A stretch of DNA of 64,000 nucleotides from Microterricola viridarii (GTDB lineage: Bacteria; Actinomycetota; Actinomycetes; Actinomycetales; Microbacteriaceae): positions 2,232,001 to 2,296,000 of the forward strand of contig NZ_CP014145.1 of assembly GCF_001542775.1 (NCBI RefSeq). The letters run 5' to 3'. Shown piece by piece: positions 33,827 through 43,362 of the stretch. The stretch's first letter is position 1; each line of letters begins with the position of its first letter. The notes under the pieces are model-generated. The model had not been told where the DNA came from. It made no database searches and was given only the letters and a program-made list of their open reading frames with translations. The position numbers were made by a program, and so were the translations under genes.

Positions 33827-34668
33827 ATGACCGAACACTCTCACCCCGACACCGGCGGCGATCTGCTGCGCCAGCTCACCGTCGCGGTCAGCGCCGTGAT
33901 CGCCGTGGCCGGCTCGTTCGTGGGTTCTGGCGCCGCCGGGGTACCCCGATCCAGGATGCCGCGGGCGGCGCGCTGGCGGCGGACGCCACCCTCATCGCGC
34001 CGGGCACCGGGGCCTTCAGCATCTGGAGCCTGATCTACCTCGGCCTGCTCGTCTACGCCGTCTGGCAGTTCCTGCCCGCGCAGAAGCGGGCCGCGCGGCA
34101 GCGCAAGCTGGGCTACCTCGTCGCCGCCTCCCTGCTGCTGAACGCGGCGTGGATTTTGAGCGTGCAATTCGACCAGCTCTGGCTGAGCGTGCCGGTGATC
34201 GTCGCGCTGCTCGCCGTGCTCGTGCGTGCGTTCGCCGTGACGATCAAGAACCCGCCGGAGAGCGCCGTCGACGGCATCGTCACCGACGGCACGATCGGCC
34301 TCTACCTCGGCTGGGTGTGCGTGGCGACCGCCGCCAATGTTGCGGCGGTGCTGGTCGCGGCCGGCTTCGACGGCTGGGGAATCGACGCCGAGGTGTGGGC
34401 CGCTGCGGTGCTCGCCCTCACCGGCGTCGTGGGCATCCTGCTCGCCGTGTACGGCGGCGGACGGATCGCCCCCGCCCTCTCGCTTGTGTGGGGCCTGGTC
34501 TGGGTCGGGGTGGCACGCCTCGGCGACGAACAGTTCTCGAACTCGACCGCGATCGGCGCATTCATCGCAGCGGGCGTCATCGTGCTCGTCACCGTGGTCG
34601 CCCGCGTGCACGCGCAGCGCACTCCGCTCAGTGCACAGTTGCGGAGGGCGCGGGGCACGCGCCTCTGA
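33827..34668 (+). pseudogene. TspO/MBR-family tryptophan-rich membrane protein with a -1 frameshift
   Basis: The reading frame starts at ATG 33827 (GAGAGGA upstream), runs to GSGAAG, then breaks in the run GGGG at 33938-33941. The rest of the protein continues in another frame to 34668 (GTPIQDAAGG, FSIWSLIYLGL, LNAAWILSVQFDQLW, LYLGWVCVATAANVAA). One added G restores a 280-codon frame. The predicted product has at least five membrane helices and the Trp-rich pattern of TspO-like proteins, which bind tetrapyrroles or related ligands. Because the rest of the frame is intact, this is either a very recent mutation or a sequencing error. Confidence 0.8.
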
Positions 34669-34691
34669 GAGCGGGCCCTCCGGGCGCGCGG

Positions 34692-35141
34692 TTAGGCGAG
34701 CGGGCGCACCTCAAGCAGGCAGGCCTCGGTCGCGACCCAGGCGAGCATCGCGCACTTGATGCGCATCACGAACTTGGAGACGCCGTGGAACGCGACCGCG
34801 TCGCCGAGCACCTCGTCGTCGGGCTCTCCGGCGCCGCGCGAGCGCAGCATCTCGCGAAACTCGCCGATCAGCGCGCGCAGCTCCTCGACGGTCATGCCGG
34901 GCGCCATCTCGGCGAGCACCGACGCGGATGCCATCGAGATGCTGCATCCGGCGCCCGTCCAGCCGAGCGCGGCAACCCGGTCGGTGCCGGGCTCCATCGC
35001 GAGTTGCAGGGTGATCTCGTCGCCGCAGCTCGGGTTGCGCTCGAAGTGCTGCGCGTCGGCGTGCTCGAGAACGCCGTCGCCGGAGCGCTTCTTCGAGTGG
35101 TCCAGGATCAGCTGCTGGTACAGCCCATCGAGCGCGCTCAT
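34692..35141 (-). CDS. sufU: Fe-S assembly protein SufU
   Basis: SufU is the zinc-dependent sulfurtransferase that takes sulfur from SufS in Gram-positive Fe-S cluster assembly. The 149-residue protein has the full metal/sulfur set: C39 and D41 in NPSCGDE, C66 in GAGCSIS and C130 in KCAMLAW. The ATG overlaps the sufS stop (ATGA), so the pair is translated together. sufBCD are not in the window. Confidence 0.95.
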   Translation of the reverse strand: MSALDGLYQQLILDHSKKRSGDGVLEHADAQHFERNPSCGDEITLQLAMEPGTDRVAALGWTGAGCSISMASASVLAEMAPGMTVEELRALIGEFREMLRSRGAGEPDDEVLGDAVAFHGVSKFVMRIKCAMLAWVATEACLLEVRPLA

Positions 35142-36490
35142 GCGGAGGCCCCTGTCACGGTGGAAATCGAGGTTTCGGCGGGGGTGGCGACCCCGAAGTA
35201 CGGGCGCACCTCGGCGACCGCCGCGAGGAAGCGGTCGATCTCCTCGGTGGTCGTGTAGAGGTAGGCACTGGCCCGGGTGGTGGCGGTGAGGCCGAGCCGG
35301 CGGTGCAGCGGCTGGGCGCAGTGGTGGCCGACGCGCACGGCGATGCCCTGGGCGTCGAGGTACTGGCCGACGTCGTGGGCATGCACGCCGTCGACGTCGA
35401 AGCTGACCAGGCCGGCGCGCGGCACGCCGGCGGCGGGGCCGACGATGCGGATGCCGTCGATCAGGGCGAGCCCGGCCAGCATCCGCTGGGCCAACTCGTT
35501 CTCACGCTCGTCGATGCGCTCCAGCCCGACGCGCTCCAGGTAGCGCACCGCCTCGGCCAGGGCGACGGCCTGCGACACCGGCTGAGTGCCGGCTTCGAAG
35601 CGCTGCGGGGCCGGCAGGTAGGTGGCCTCCGTCATGGTGACGGTGCTGATCATCGAGCCACCGGTGCGGAACGGCGGCAGCGCGTTCAGCAGTTCGCCGC
35701 GGCCCCAGAGCACGCCGACGCCGGAGGGCCCGAGCATCTTGTGGCCGGAGAGGGCGAGAAAATCGACGCCGAGCTCGGCCACGTTCAGGCGTCGGTGCGG
35801 GGCGGACTGGCAGGCATCCAGCACGACGAGGGCGCCGCGCTCGTGCGCGAGCGCGGCGATCTCGGCGACGGGGGCGATGAAGCCGGTGACATTGGAGACG
35901 TGGCCGATGGCGACGATGCGGGTGCGCTCGGTGAGGGCGGCCGCGGCATCCGCCAGCGTGTAGATGCCGTCGTCATCGACGGGGATGAAGCGCAGGGTGG
36001 CGCCGGTGGCGAAGGCGAGCTCCTGCCACGGGATCAGGTTGGCGTGGTGCTCGGCCTCGGTCACCAGGATCTCGTCGCCGGCGGCGAGGGCGAAGCGGCG
36101 GGCGGCCTCTCCCCCGCGGCCGCGGGAGGCGTTGCCGATTCCGTAGGCGACGAGGTTCAGCGCGTCGGTGGCGTTGGAGGTCCAGACGATCTCGTCGGGG
36201 TCGGCGCCGAGGAAGTCGGCGAGGGTGGCGCGGGCGTCTTCGAACGCCTCGGTCGCGAGCCCGGCGAGGGTGTGCGCGCCGCGGTGCACGGCGGCGTTGC
36301 TGGTGACGAGGAACTCGCGCTCGGCGTCGATGACGGATACCGGCCGCTGCGCCGTCGCCCCGGAATCCAGGTACGCGAGCGGCTGACCGTTCACCTCGGC
36401 GGAAAGGGCGGGGAAGTCGCGGCGCAGCTCGAGCACCTCGGCGTCGCCGAGGGCCGAAGCGGCGTGTGGGGGTGAAGCGAGGGAGGACAC
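35138..36490 (-). CDS. sufS: Cysteine desulfurase SufS
   Basis: SufS removes sulfur from cysteine for Fe-S clusters. The 450-residue protein has the PLP histidine region TEAEHHANLIPW, the Schiff-base lysine in ALSGHKMLGPSG, SNVTG, and the active-site cysteine in RVGHHCAQPLHRRLG, all typical of group II desulfurases. It begins with GTG at 36490; only a weak AAAGG-like site is seen. A putative TAACGT box near 36600 would leave a leader of about 100 bases. It forms an operon with sufU. Confidence 0.95.
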   Translation of the reverse strand: MSSLASPPHAASALGDAEVLELRRDFPALSAEVNGQPLAYLDSGATAQRPVSVIDAEREFLVTSNAAVHRGAHTLAGLATEAFEDARATLADFLGADPDEIVWTSNATDALNLVAYGIGNASRGRGGEAARRFALAAGDEILVTEAEHHANLIPWQELAFATGATLRFIPVDDDGIYTLADAAAALTERTRIVAIGHVSNVTGFIAPVAEIAALAHERGALVVLDACQSAPHRRLNVAELGVDFLALSGHKMLGPSGVGVLWGRGELLNALPPFRTGGSMISTVTMTEATYLPAPQRFEAGTQPVSQAVALAEAVRYLERVGLERIDERENELAQRMLAGLALIDGIRIVGPAAGVPRAGLVSFDVDGVHAHDVGQYLDAQGIAVRVGHHCAQPLHRRLGLTATTRASAYLYTTTEEIDRFLAAVAEVRPYFGVATPAETSISTVTGASA

Positions 36491-36641
36491 GAGTGCCTTT
36501 CAGTGCGGAGCCGGCGTGCAGTGCTGCGCCGTGTTGCCATGCGGGGCGACGTAAGAGCCACCCCTTCGTGGAACCGCGATGGGTGCCGGATTGTTCCTGT
36601 CTCAACGTTAGAGGACGAGGAGGAACGGTTGCTGTGTGGGG

Positions 36642-36664
36642 GTTTCGACAGGCTCAACCAGCGG
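36642..36664. repeat. Dispersed repeat gtttcgacaggctcaaccag
   Basis: A single intergenic copy of the repeat that elsewhere encodes SLVEPVET when it falls in a gene (reverse strand). Here it lies between the sufS promoter region and the end of the EEP-family gene. Confidence 0.8.
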
Positions 36665-36696
36665 ATGCCACCCGACGTGCGGCATGCCCGCTGCGC

Positions 36697-37416
36697 TCAG
36701 ATGGTGAAGTCTGCGGCGGCCACCGAAGGGTGGGGCGCCCCGGCATCCGTTGAATAGCCCGCCGTCACCAGGATCGGCATGTGGTCGGAGGTGCCGCGCG
36801 GCAACGTCTCGACGCTCTGAATCTCGAGGCCGACCGAGGTGGCCAGGTCGAAGTGGCCGCGGAAGAACTTGTACCGCGTGTAGGTGCGCTTGTCGCTGAG
36901 GGTGAGGTCGTAGCCGGCGTCGCGCACCTTGTTGCTCAGGTTCTCTTTGAACACCGGGTAGTTGTAGTCGCCGACCATGAGCGTCGGCAGCCCCGGTCCC
37001 AGCTGCCACAGCTCGCCGAGGGCCGAGTGGATCTGGTGCCGACGCAGCGAGTTGAGCGCGGTGAGCGGGGCGGCGTGGAAGGAGGCGACTACCAGCTCCC
37101 GTTGCGCCTCGCGGTCGTAGAGCCGCGTGCCGATCAGGCGTTCGTGCGCGGGGGTCAGCACCCGGTCGTGCAGCGACTTCTTCAGCGAGAAGGTGCGCGT
37201 CTCGAGCGCGTCGAACCGGGTCTGCCGGAAGTAGACGGCGAGGCCGAGCCGGTTGCGCGTGGTCGAGTCGGCCAGCCGCAGGTCGCCGATCGCGGCGGGC
37301 ATGTCTTGTGTGTCGAGCTCCTGCAGGCAGAGCACATCGACCGCGTAGCGCTCGCACAGCGAGATGAGTTCCCCGCTGGCGCTGTGCTTACGCAGGTTGT
37401 AACTGATGATCTTCAC
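36697..37416 (-). CDS. Endonuclease/exonuclease/phosphatase family protein
   Basis: The 239-residue protein belongs to the EEP (DNase I-like) superfamily. It begins KIISYNLRKH (metal-site Asn), then VLCLQELD (metal-binding Glu), VGDYNYP (Asp/Asn pair) and ends with TSDHMPI (catalytic Asp-His). There is no signal peptide. The GTG at 37416 was chosen because the domain begins exactly there; upstream residues in this frame are not conserved-looking. Phosphodiesterase activity is likely, but whether it acts on DNA, lipids or nucleotides is unknown. Confidence 0.88.
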   Translation of the reverse strand: MKIISYNLRKHSASGELISLCERYAVDVLCLQELDTQDMPAAIGDLRLADSTTRNRLGLAVYFRQTRFDALETRTFSLKKSLHDRVLTPAHERLIGTRLYDREAQRELVVASFHAAPLTALNSLRRHQIHSALGELWQLGPGLPTLMVGDYNYPVFKENLSNKVRDAGYDLTLSDKRTYTRYKFFRGHFDLATSVGLEIQSVETLPRGTSDHMPILVTAGYSTDAGAPHPSVAAADFTI

Positions 37417-37525
37417 TACACACCCATCGCCATGATCGCTGAACCCTTCAAGCCTAAACCGCGTGCTGCCAAGCACAGCTGACGTCCGGCGAACTCCCGG
37501 GATCGTGCGGGCGGATGCCGCGGCG

Positions 37526-38239
37526 TCAGTCGCCGGCCGGCGTCTGCCCGTTGCCCGCGGCGGCGCGGGTGCCTGCGCCGTCGCGAGTTTCGGCACTGTC
37601 ATGGTCGTCTGCGCTGTGGCCCGTGTCTGGGCTGTCGTGGTGCCGCCGCTCGGTGGCGAGCTCCTGCAGGTCTTCCAGCTGCAGCAGCTGCATCCGGGCG
37701 TGCCGTTCCTCGGCGTAGTTATCGCCCAGGTCGACCGGCTCGTTCTCGGCGGCCAGCGTCGACACGACGACGCCGCCGACCTCGTCCCAGGCGGCGACCT
37801 TCGCGGCCTCGACCACGCCGGCGACGTACTCGGTGTTGTTCCGCAGTTCGGCCAGCCGATTGGCCAGACCAGAGTAGGTCTCCTCGCGCAGCTGCAGGTT
37901 CTGCACATCACTGCGGCGGTAGTCGTGGTGCCCGCTGGCCAACCCAGAGGATTCCCGTGCCGCCAGCCGGGCCGCCCGGATGCGTTGCGCCTGTTCGCTG
38001 GCCTCTTCGGCGAGCTTGGCGAGGTTGTCCCGCACGACCTGGGCGTAGCGGTCGGCGTCGAAGACCCGGTCACCGCGCAGGGCGCCGATGATCACCTGGT
38101 TCTTGGTCTCCATCCGGGTGGCGTACTCCGCCAACAGCACGCCCTCGTCGATGGCCCGTTCACGGGTGATCCGTCGGGGCGCCGGCAGTCGTTTGGCGTC
38201 GAACTTCGCCATCTTCCTGCGCTTGCGGCGGAACCACAT
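37526..38239 (-). CDS. Hypothetical coiled-coil protein
   Basis: The 237-residue protein starts with a strongly basic segment (WFRRKRRKMAKFDAKR). A long charged helical part with coiled-coil character follows (about residues 50-180, e.g. NLAKLAEEASEQAQRIRAARLA). The tail is disordered and Asp/Gly-rich. The ATG has a strong AGGAGAG site 2-8 bases upstream. I do not recognise a family. It lies between the EEP gene and a repeat region, on the same strand as both neighbours, and is probably cytoplasmic. Confidence 0.75.
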   Translation of the reverse strand: MWFRRKRRKMAKFDAKRLPAPRRITRERAIDEGVLLAEYATRMETKNQVIIGALRGDRVFDADRYAQVVRDNLAKLAEEASEQAQRIRAARLAARESSGLASGHHDYRRSDVQNLQLREETYSGLANRLAELRNNTEYVAGVVEAAKVAAWDEVGGVVVSTLAAENEPVDLGDNYAEERHARMQLLQLEDLQELATERRHHDSPDTGHSADDHDSAETRDGAGTRAAAGNGQTPAGD

Positions 38240-38403
38240 ATCTCTCCTCAACGAATGCTGCGGCATCCCGACGACCGACCGTGGACACCTGCACGCTCAA
38301 CAGTATCGGCCGTGCTCCCCCGCGGGCGCCGCCCCTCCGCCCGCGGGGCAAGGCGCGGGCGGCGCCCCTCCCGCCCGCGGGGCAAGGCGCGGCGGCGCCC
38401 CTC

Positions 38404-38602
38404 CCGTTGGCTCGAGGGAGCGCCAGCGACCGAAGCCAACACCCGCGAGGTTTCGACAGGCTCAACCAGCGGGGCCGGCTCAACCAGCGGGGCCGGCTCA
38501 ACCAGCGGGGCCGGCTCAACCAGCGGGGCCGGCTCAACCAGCGGAGCAGGCTCAATCAGCAGGGCCGCACCAACCAGCGGGCGGCGCCAACCAGCGGGCG
38601 GC
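38404..38602. repeat. 18-bp tandem repeat array and dispersed repeats
   Basis: A gttggctcgaggga-type element (38404-38441) is followed by gtttcgacagg (38450) and about seven tandem units of 18 bases (ggctcaaccagcggggcc) from 38459 to about 38584. The first four units are perfect and later ones degenerate. The array stops just before the nuclease-helicase stop codon (38604). It accounts for most of the 364-base gap 38240-38603, where no gene is seen. Confidence 0.9.
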
Positions 38603-38603
38603 G

Positions 38604-41600
38604 CTACTGGCCGGCCTCCACCAGCCGGATGAAGGCGCTCAGCTCGGCCAGGCCATCCGGCGTCACGGGCAGGTACTCGATCAGGGCGGGCGAGTGCAGC
38701 AGGTAGGCCGCCCACTTCGCCCGCGAGATCGCGACGTTCAGCCGGTTCTTCATGATCAGGAAGCTCATGCCGCGCGGCACGTCCTCGGCCGAGGACGCCG
38801 CCAGCGACACGATCGCGATGGCCGCCTCCTGCCCTTGGAACTTGTCTACGGTGCCGACCCGCACCGCGCCGAGGCCCGCCGCGGCCAGCGCCGCGTGCAC
38901 GACGTGCATCTGCGCGTTGTACGGCGTGACCACGATCACGTCGCGCGGTTCGAGCGGCCGCGACATCCGCTGGCCGTCGCCGGGCTGCGCGCTCTCGCTC
39001 CACGCACGGCCGAGCGCCCCGCGCACCAGCTCGACGACGGCCGCTGCCTCCTCGACCGATTCGGTGGAGTTGCCACGGTGCGGCACGGGCACCGCGTGCA
39101 GCCCCGGCGTGATGCCCTCGAGCAGGCGCTCGGCGGCGACGGGATGCGCCTGCAGGGCGCCCTCATAGCTGAGCGCGGAGACCGGGGCGGTGACGGCCGG
39201 GTGCATGCGCCGGCTCTCGGCCAGGAAGAAGCCGAACTCCGCCGGCAGCACGTCGTGCCCGGCGCTGACCCAGCCGAGCGCCGACTGGTCGACCGGCTCC
39301 GGGTGGGTGCCCTGGCTGACCTGTGGCAACTGTTGTGGGTCGCCGAGCAGCAGCAGGTTGGTGGCGGCGACGCTGGCCGCGATCGTGGAGGCGAGCGAGA
39401 ACTGCCCGGCCTCGTCGATCACCAGCAGGTCGAGGGAGCGCCGGCTGAAGCGGGCCGGGTTGGCGAAGTCCCACGCCGTGCCGCCGATGACGAAGCCGGA
39501 TTCGGCGTGGTCCAACGCGAAGAACAGGTGAGAGTTCTTCTCCAGCTCGGTGTAGCCGGGGGCCTTGCCGCCGGGCTCCGTGCCGCTCTTCGGCACCTTG
39601 CCGACCAGCGCCCGGTCGAGGCCGGCCTTGACGACGCCCTCGAGCAGGTTCTCGACGACGGCGTGCGACTGAGCGACGACACCGATCTTGAAGTTGTGCT
39701 TCTCGACCAGCTCGGTGATCAAGTGCGCGCCCAGGTAGGTCTTGCCGGTGCCGGGCGGGCCCTGCACGGCAAGCGCCGCGTGGTCCAGGGCGAGCGTCGC
39801 GGCGATGACCTGGTCGAGCACGCTGGCGGATGCCGGCTGCTCCCCGGCGTGCCCGTCAGCGTTCTGCGGCAGCCGCGGCGGCACCCGGCGCAGCAGGTCG
39901 ACCACGGGGTCCCGCGGCCAGGCAGGCGTGCCGGATCCGGCCGAGCCGTGCCCGGCATCCACGATCGCCTGCGCCCAACCGGCGATGGCGTCCTTCTGCG
40001 CGCCGGCGGGTGGCGGCGCGCCGGGCGTGAGCGCCACGGGCACGTTGTCGTAGGGCGCGGCATCCTTGTAGAGCGTCTCCAGCACGAGCACGCCGCCATC
40101 CTCGTCGACGTCAAGCACCTGCACCGACTTCGCGGCCCGTGCCCACGGGTTCGCCCGTGCGTCCGGCCAGGGTGCCGGGCTGTCGTAAAGCAGGAATGGC
40201 CCGGCCTGGTCGCCCTTCTTGATGGAGCTGCCGGGCGCGATGGCGCCACGCAGGCGCAGCCAGCGCCGGTCGACGCGCTGCTTGCCCTCCCGGTGCCAGT
40301 CCCGCTCGACGGTGGCCGACTCGACCACCAGCACGTCGCGGGTGTCTGCCCAGTCGGCGATCGGGTTCTCGAGCCGGGCGAAGTGCTCCCACCAGAAGCT
40401 CTTCTGCTCGCGCTGGTGGTAGTCCAGCGCGGCGGCGGCGAACGCGGCCGCCGTCTGGTCGGCGCCGCGGTCGAGGTCGAGCGGGTCGCCGGCGCGCGCC
40501 AGCAGGGCGTCGCGGAGCGGCGAGGGTGCCAGCTCGATCACGGCATCGCGGTCGGCGTTCGCAGTGGCCGGGGTCACGCCGTGCTCGTGCGCCAGCCCGA
40601 GCAGCCAGTCGCGCAGCTCGAGCGTGGAGCGGCAGTCGTATTCGTTATAGCTGGCGATCTCGTCGAGCTTCTGCCGGCCGGCATCCGTCTCGCCTGCGTC
40701 CAGCAGCGCCATCGCCTCGGCGTACTCGGTGATCGAGTCGGCCGCATTCGTGACGCCGGCCTGGTCGCGGTGCTCCTCGCCCATGTAAAGAGGTTCGAGC
40801 TTCTTGATCGAATAGGAGCGGCTGCCGACCCGCAGCGCGCCCCGCACGATCGGGTACAGGTCGATCAGCACGTTGTCGCGCAGCAACTGGTCGACCTCGG
40901 CCTCGCCGACACCGTGCCGGGCGGCCAGGCTCAGCAGGTGGGTGCGCTCGTAAGCGGCGTAGTGGTAAATATGCATGCCCGGGTGGGCTGCCCGGCGCTC
41001 GGCGACATAGGCGAGGAACTCGATCAGCGCCTGGCGCTCCTCGGCGTGGTTGTGCGCCCAGAACGCGCGGAACGTGTGGTCGGGCTCGATCAGCCCGAAA
41101 AGGTAGTCCAGCCCCCAGCGTTGCGGCGAGCCGTCTGCGCCGCCTTGCTCGCTGTAGAGCGGGTCGCCCTCGAAGTCGAAGAAAATATCGCCAGGGTCGG
41201 TTGCCGGCAGCGCCTCGAGGGCGGATGCCGCCACCACCTCGAACGGCGGAACGGCCGCCTGCTCGGCCAGCGCGCGCAGCTGCAGCCGGGCCTGGGCGCG
41301 CAGCCCGGCCAGTGCGGCATCGCCGATGCCGTCGATGCTCTCAGCGTCGTCGCCGCCGAGCGCCGCCAGCTCGTCGATCGTGCGGATGCCGGCATCCCGC
41401 AGCTTCAACCGCTGGCTGCCCCGCAGGCCAGCCACCAGGAAGACGTCGCGGTGCGCCTGAATCTCGGCCTCGCAGCTCTCGCACTGCCCGCAGGCCGTGT
41501 AGCGCGGGTCGCCCCAGGCGAGGACGCCGGTCTCTGCGCGGCGGTCGGCGATGATCCGCAGCAGGTGCGCCCGGCGCCGCCGGTACACGGGCAGGATGTC

Positions 41601-42164
41601 GGCGACGCGGTGCTCGCTGGTGCTGCCGTCGCCGAGCAGCAGCTGCACGGTGTCGGCGACGCTCACGCCGATCTTCTCCAGCTGCTCCACGTAGGCGACC
41701 AGTTGCAGCAGCGCCGTCACTCGCACCGAGCGGGCCAGCTTGGTGTCTTGCACGAGGTAGCGGCCGTCGGGCTGGCGCACGATGAAGTCGGCGAAGCCGA
41801 TGAAGTCGCCGTCGAAGAAGGCGGCCTGGAAGACGACGGCGGCCCCGGACTCGAACGCCTCTCGGGTGGCGGCGAGCGCGGCATCCCGTGCGTCGGCGTC
41901 GAAAGCGCTCGGCCGCTCGATCTCGACCACCCCGGTGCCGACGCCGTCGAAGGCACCGAACTGCGCGCGGTAACGCTCGAGCACGGCCGCCTCGTGGGCG
42001 TCGCCGAGGCGCCCGGCGCGCTCCAGCATCGCGTCGGCCTTCTGCGCGACCTTGTCGGTGCGGCCGAGCTTGGCGTCGAGGCTGCGCAGGAAGGCGAATT
42101 CACACTTCGACGCCGTCGCCAGATCCGAGGCGCTCGTCACCACGACGTCGTCAAGCAGAAACAC
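38604..42164 (-). CDS. TM0106-type RecB-like nuclease fused to SF1 helicase
   Basis: The 1,186-residue protein combines three parts. An N-terminal RecB/Cas4-like nuclease region (to about residue 300) has DFIVRQPDGRYLVQDTKLA and a cysteine cluster CGQCESC. An RNase H-like exonuclease region near 330-520 has FFDFEGDP and YNEYDCRSTLELRDWL. A C-terminal superfamily 1 helicase has Walker A GPPGTGKT at about 802-809, LLVIDEAGQFS, GDPQQLPQVSQG and VGTVDKFQGQE. The GTG start has an ideal AAGGAGG site. Its role is probably DNA repair or degradation of foreign DNA. It is not in an obvious operon. Confidence 0.9.
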   Translation of the reverse strand: MFLLDDVVVTSASDLATASKCEFAFLRSLDAKLGRTDKVAQKADAMLERAGRLGDAHEAAVLERYRAQFGAFDGVGTGVVEIERPSAFDADARDAALAATREAFESGAAVVFQAAFFDGDFIGFADFIVRQPDGRYLVQDTKLARSVRVTALLQLVAYVEQLEKIGVSVADTVQLLLGDGSTSEHRVADILPVYRRRRAHLLRIIADRRAETGVLAWGDPRYTACGQCESCEAEIQAHRDVFLVAGLRGSQRLKLRDAGIRTIDELAALGGDDAESIDGIGDAALAGLRAQARLQLRALAEQAAVPPFEVVAASALEALPATDPGDIFFDFEGDPLYSEQGGADGSPQRWGLDYLFGLIEPDHTFRAFWAHNHAEERQALIEFLAYVAERRAAHPGMHIYHYAAYERTHLLSLAARHGVGEAEVDQLLRDNVLIDLYPIVRGALRVGSRSYSIKKLEPLYMGEEHRDQAGVTNAADSITEYAEAMALLDAGETDAGRQKLDEIASYNEYDCRSTLELRDWLLGLAHEHGVTPATANADRDAVIELAPSPLRDALLARAGDPLDLDRGADQTAAAFAAAALDYHQREQKSFWWEHFARLENPIADWADTRDVLVVESATVERDWHREGKQRVDRRWLRLRGAIAPGSSIKKGDQAGPFLLYDSPAPWPDARANPWARAAKSVQVLDVDEDGGVLVLETLYKDAAPYDNVPVALTPGAPPPAGAQKDAIAGWAQAIVDAGHGSAGSGTPAWPRDPVVDLLRRVPPRLPQNADGHAGEQPASASVLDQVIAATLALDHAALAVQGPPGTGKTYLGAHLITELVEKHNFKIGVVAQSHAVVENLLEGVVKAGLDRALVGKVPKSGTEPGGKAPGYTELEKNSHLFFALDHAESGFVIGGTAWDFANPARFSRRSLDLLVIDEAGQFSLASTIAASVAATNLLLLGDPQQLPQVSQGTHPEPVDQSALGWVSAGHDVLPAEFGFFLAESRRMHPAVTAPVSALSYEGALQAHPVAAERLLEGITPGLHAVPVPHRGNSTESVEEAAAVVELVRGALGRAWSESAQPGDGQRMSRPLEPRDVIVVTPYNAQMHVVHAALAAAGLGAVRVGTVDKFQGQEAAIAIVSLAASSAEDVPRGMSFLIMKNRLNVAISRAKWAAYLLHSPALIEYLPVTPDGLAELSAFIRLVEAGQ

Positions 42165-42261
42165 CCAGACCTCCTTGCGCGAGGCCGCTCGGCTCCGCTT
42201 TCTCCGAGGCTAGCGGGTGCCACAGACACGAATCCTGCGACGACCGCCCGCGCGACGCCGC

Positions 42262-42654
42262 CTAGTTGTGCCCGAGCGCCTTGTCGATGCTCATCACGAG
42301 GATGACGCGGTCGGCGCGATCGGCCGGCGGCTGCTGGGCGGCGTTGCCGTAGCGCTGTCCGAGGCGCACGTAGAAGGCGCCGCTCGGGTCGTCGATGACC
42401 TCGCTGAGGTGGCCGCGCAGCTCCAGGTAGGTGAGCGGGTCGGCCGGGTCGATCACGGCGAGGCTCATCGACGGGTTGTGCTGCAGGTTGCGGTATTTGC
42501 CGCGCTTGTTCGTGTGCGTGAAGTGGATCTCGTCGCCGATGCGCTCGAACCACATCGGGTTCACCTGCACGGTGTTGTCGGGGCGGATCGTTCCGAGCGC
42601 GGCGTAGATCGGCTGCTCGAGCAGGTATTCCAGGTGCGCGGGAATCACAGTCAT
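42262..42654 (-). CDS. PPOX-class F420-dependent oxidoreductase
   Basis: The 130-residue protein is a split-beta-barrel flavin/F420-binding protein: YLLEQPIYAALGTIRPDNTVQVNPMWFE, IHFTHTNKRGKYRNLQHNPSMSLAVIDP and YLELRGHLSEV are family hallmarks. Such proteins reduce quinones, biliverdin or related compounds with deazaflavin F420. I used the ATG at 42654 since the family begins there; an earlier in-frame start at 42681 adds residues that look unrelated. Confidence 0.9.
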   Translation of the reverse strand: MTVIPAHLEYLLEQPIYAALGTIRPDNTVQVNPMWFERIGDEIHFTHTNKRGKYRNLQHNPSMSLAVIDPADPLTYLELRGHLSEVIDDPSGAFYVRLGQRYGNAAQQPPADRADRVILVMSIDKALGHN

Positions 42655-42839
42655 ACTGCAGTGAACCACGGATGCCGGCATCCGCGTGCCAGGCGGGCCA
42701 TCGCGCCCGACCCTTGCCCCCGGCCCGGGTCAGGCCGTATTGTTCCAGACGTCGGGCCGATCGCCGGAACGGGCGGCGCCGCGTTCTCGCCAGGGCGGGA
42801 GCGGCGGGCCGACCACACAGCTATCGAGGGGGATCCGCC

Positions 42840-43352
42840 GTGCAGTTGAGTGCCGCATCGAAACGCTCAGTGTCCAAGCGAGCCGCGCTCTGCCTGGGCA
42901 TCGCCGCCCTCGGCCTGGCCGGCCTGAGCGGGTGCGCCGGTGAGCCGGCCGCTCCCCCGGCCACGGTGTTCGTCACGCTGCCGCCGAGTGCCGCGGCGAC
43001 GCCCACCGCCCCGGTCGAGCCGCCCGCCGCACCCACCCCGTCTGCGCCGCCGGCCGAGGCCGCCCCGCCGGTTGTGGTCGAGATCGAGCCGAATGACCCT
43101 GCCGCCCCGGTCGTGCCCGGGCCGGCCGTTGACCTCGGCGCGGTCGAGGGCGCGAAGGGCCCGGCCACTGCCGGGGGTGACGGCGCGCTCCTCACCTACA
43201 CGGTTGTCAGCGGCGACGCCTTCTTCGAGATCGCGCAGCGTTTCGACCTGCCACAGCAGCAGCTGCTCAAGATGAACCCGTCGATCCCGTCGCTCGGCAC
43301 CGAGATCTACATCGGCCAGATCATCAACCTCGACTGGACAACCACGCGCTGA
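42840..43352 (+). CDS. LysM-domain lipoprotein
   Basis: The 170-residue protein has a signal peptide with the lipobox LSGC near residue 30, a Pro/Ala-rich spacer of about 80 residues, and a C-terminal LysM-type peptidoglycan-binding domain (TYTVVSGDAFFEIAQRFDLPQQQLLKMNP, then IYIGQIINL). It is expected on the outer face of the membrane, attached to the wall. GTG start preceded by GAGGGGGA. No enzymatic domain is present. Confidence 0.88.
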   Translation: MQLSAASKRSVSKRAALCLGIAALGLAGLSGCAGEPAAPPATVFVTLPPSAAATPTAPVEPPAAPTPSAPPAEAAPPVVVEIEPNDPAAPVVPGPAVDLGAVEGAKGPATAGGDGALLTYTVVSGDAFFEIAQRFDLPQQQLLKMNPSIPSLGTEIYIGQIINLDWTTTR

Positions 43353-43362
43353 GCCCACGCCG

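Noticed and set aside
38450..38602. Possible CRISPR array
   Set aside because: The 18-base units are directly tandem with no unique spacers and no cas genes nearby.
38088..42305. 1,405-codon plus-strand open frame opposite the nuclease-helicase
   Set aside because: It is a high-GC antisense shadow; the minus strand has Walker A, RecB-like and RNase H-like motifs and a perfect ribosome site.
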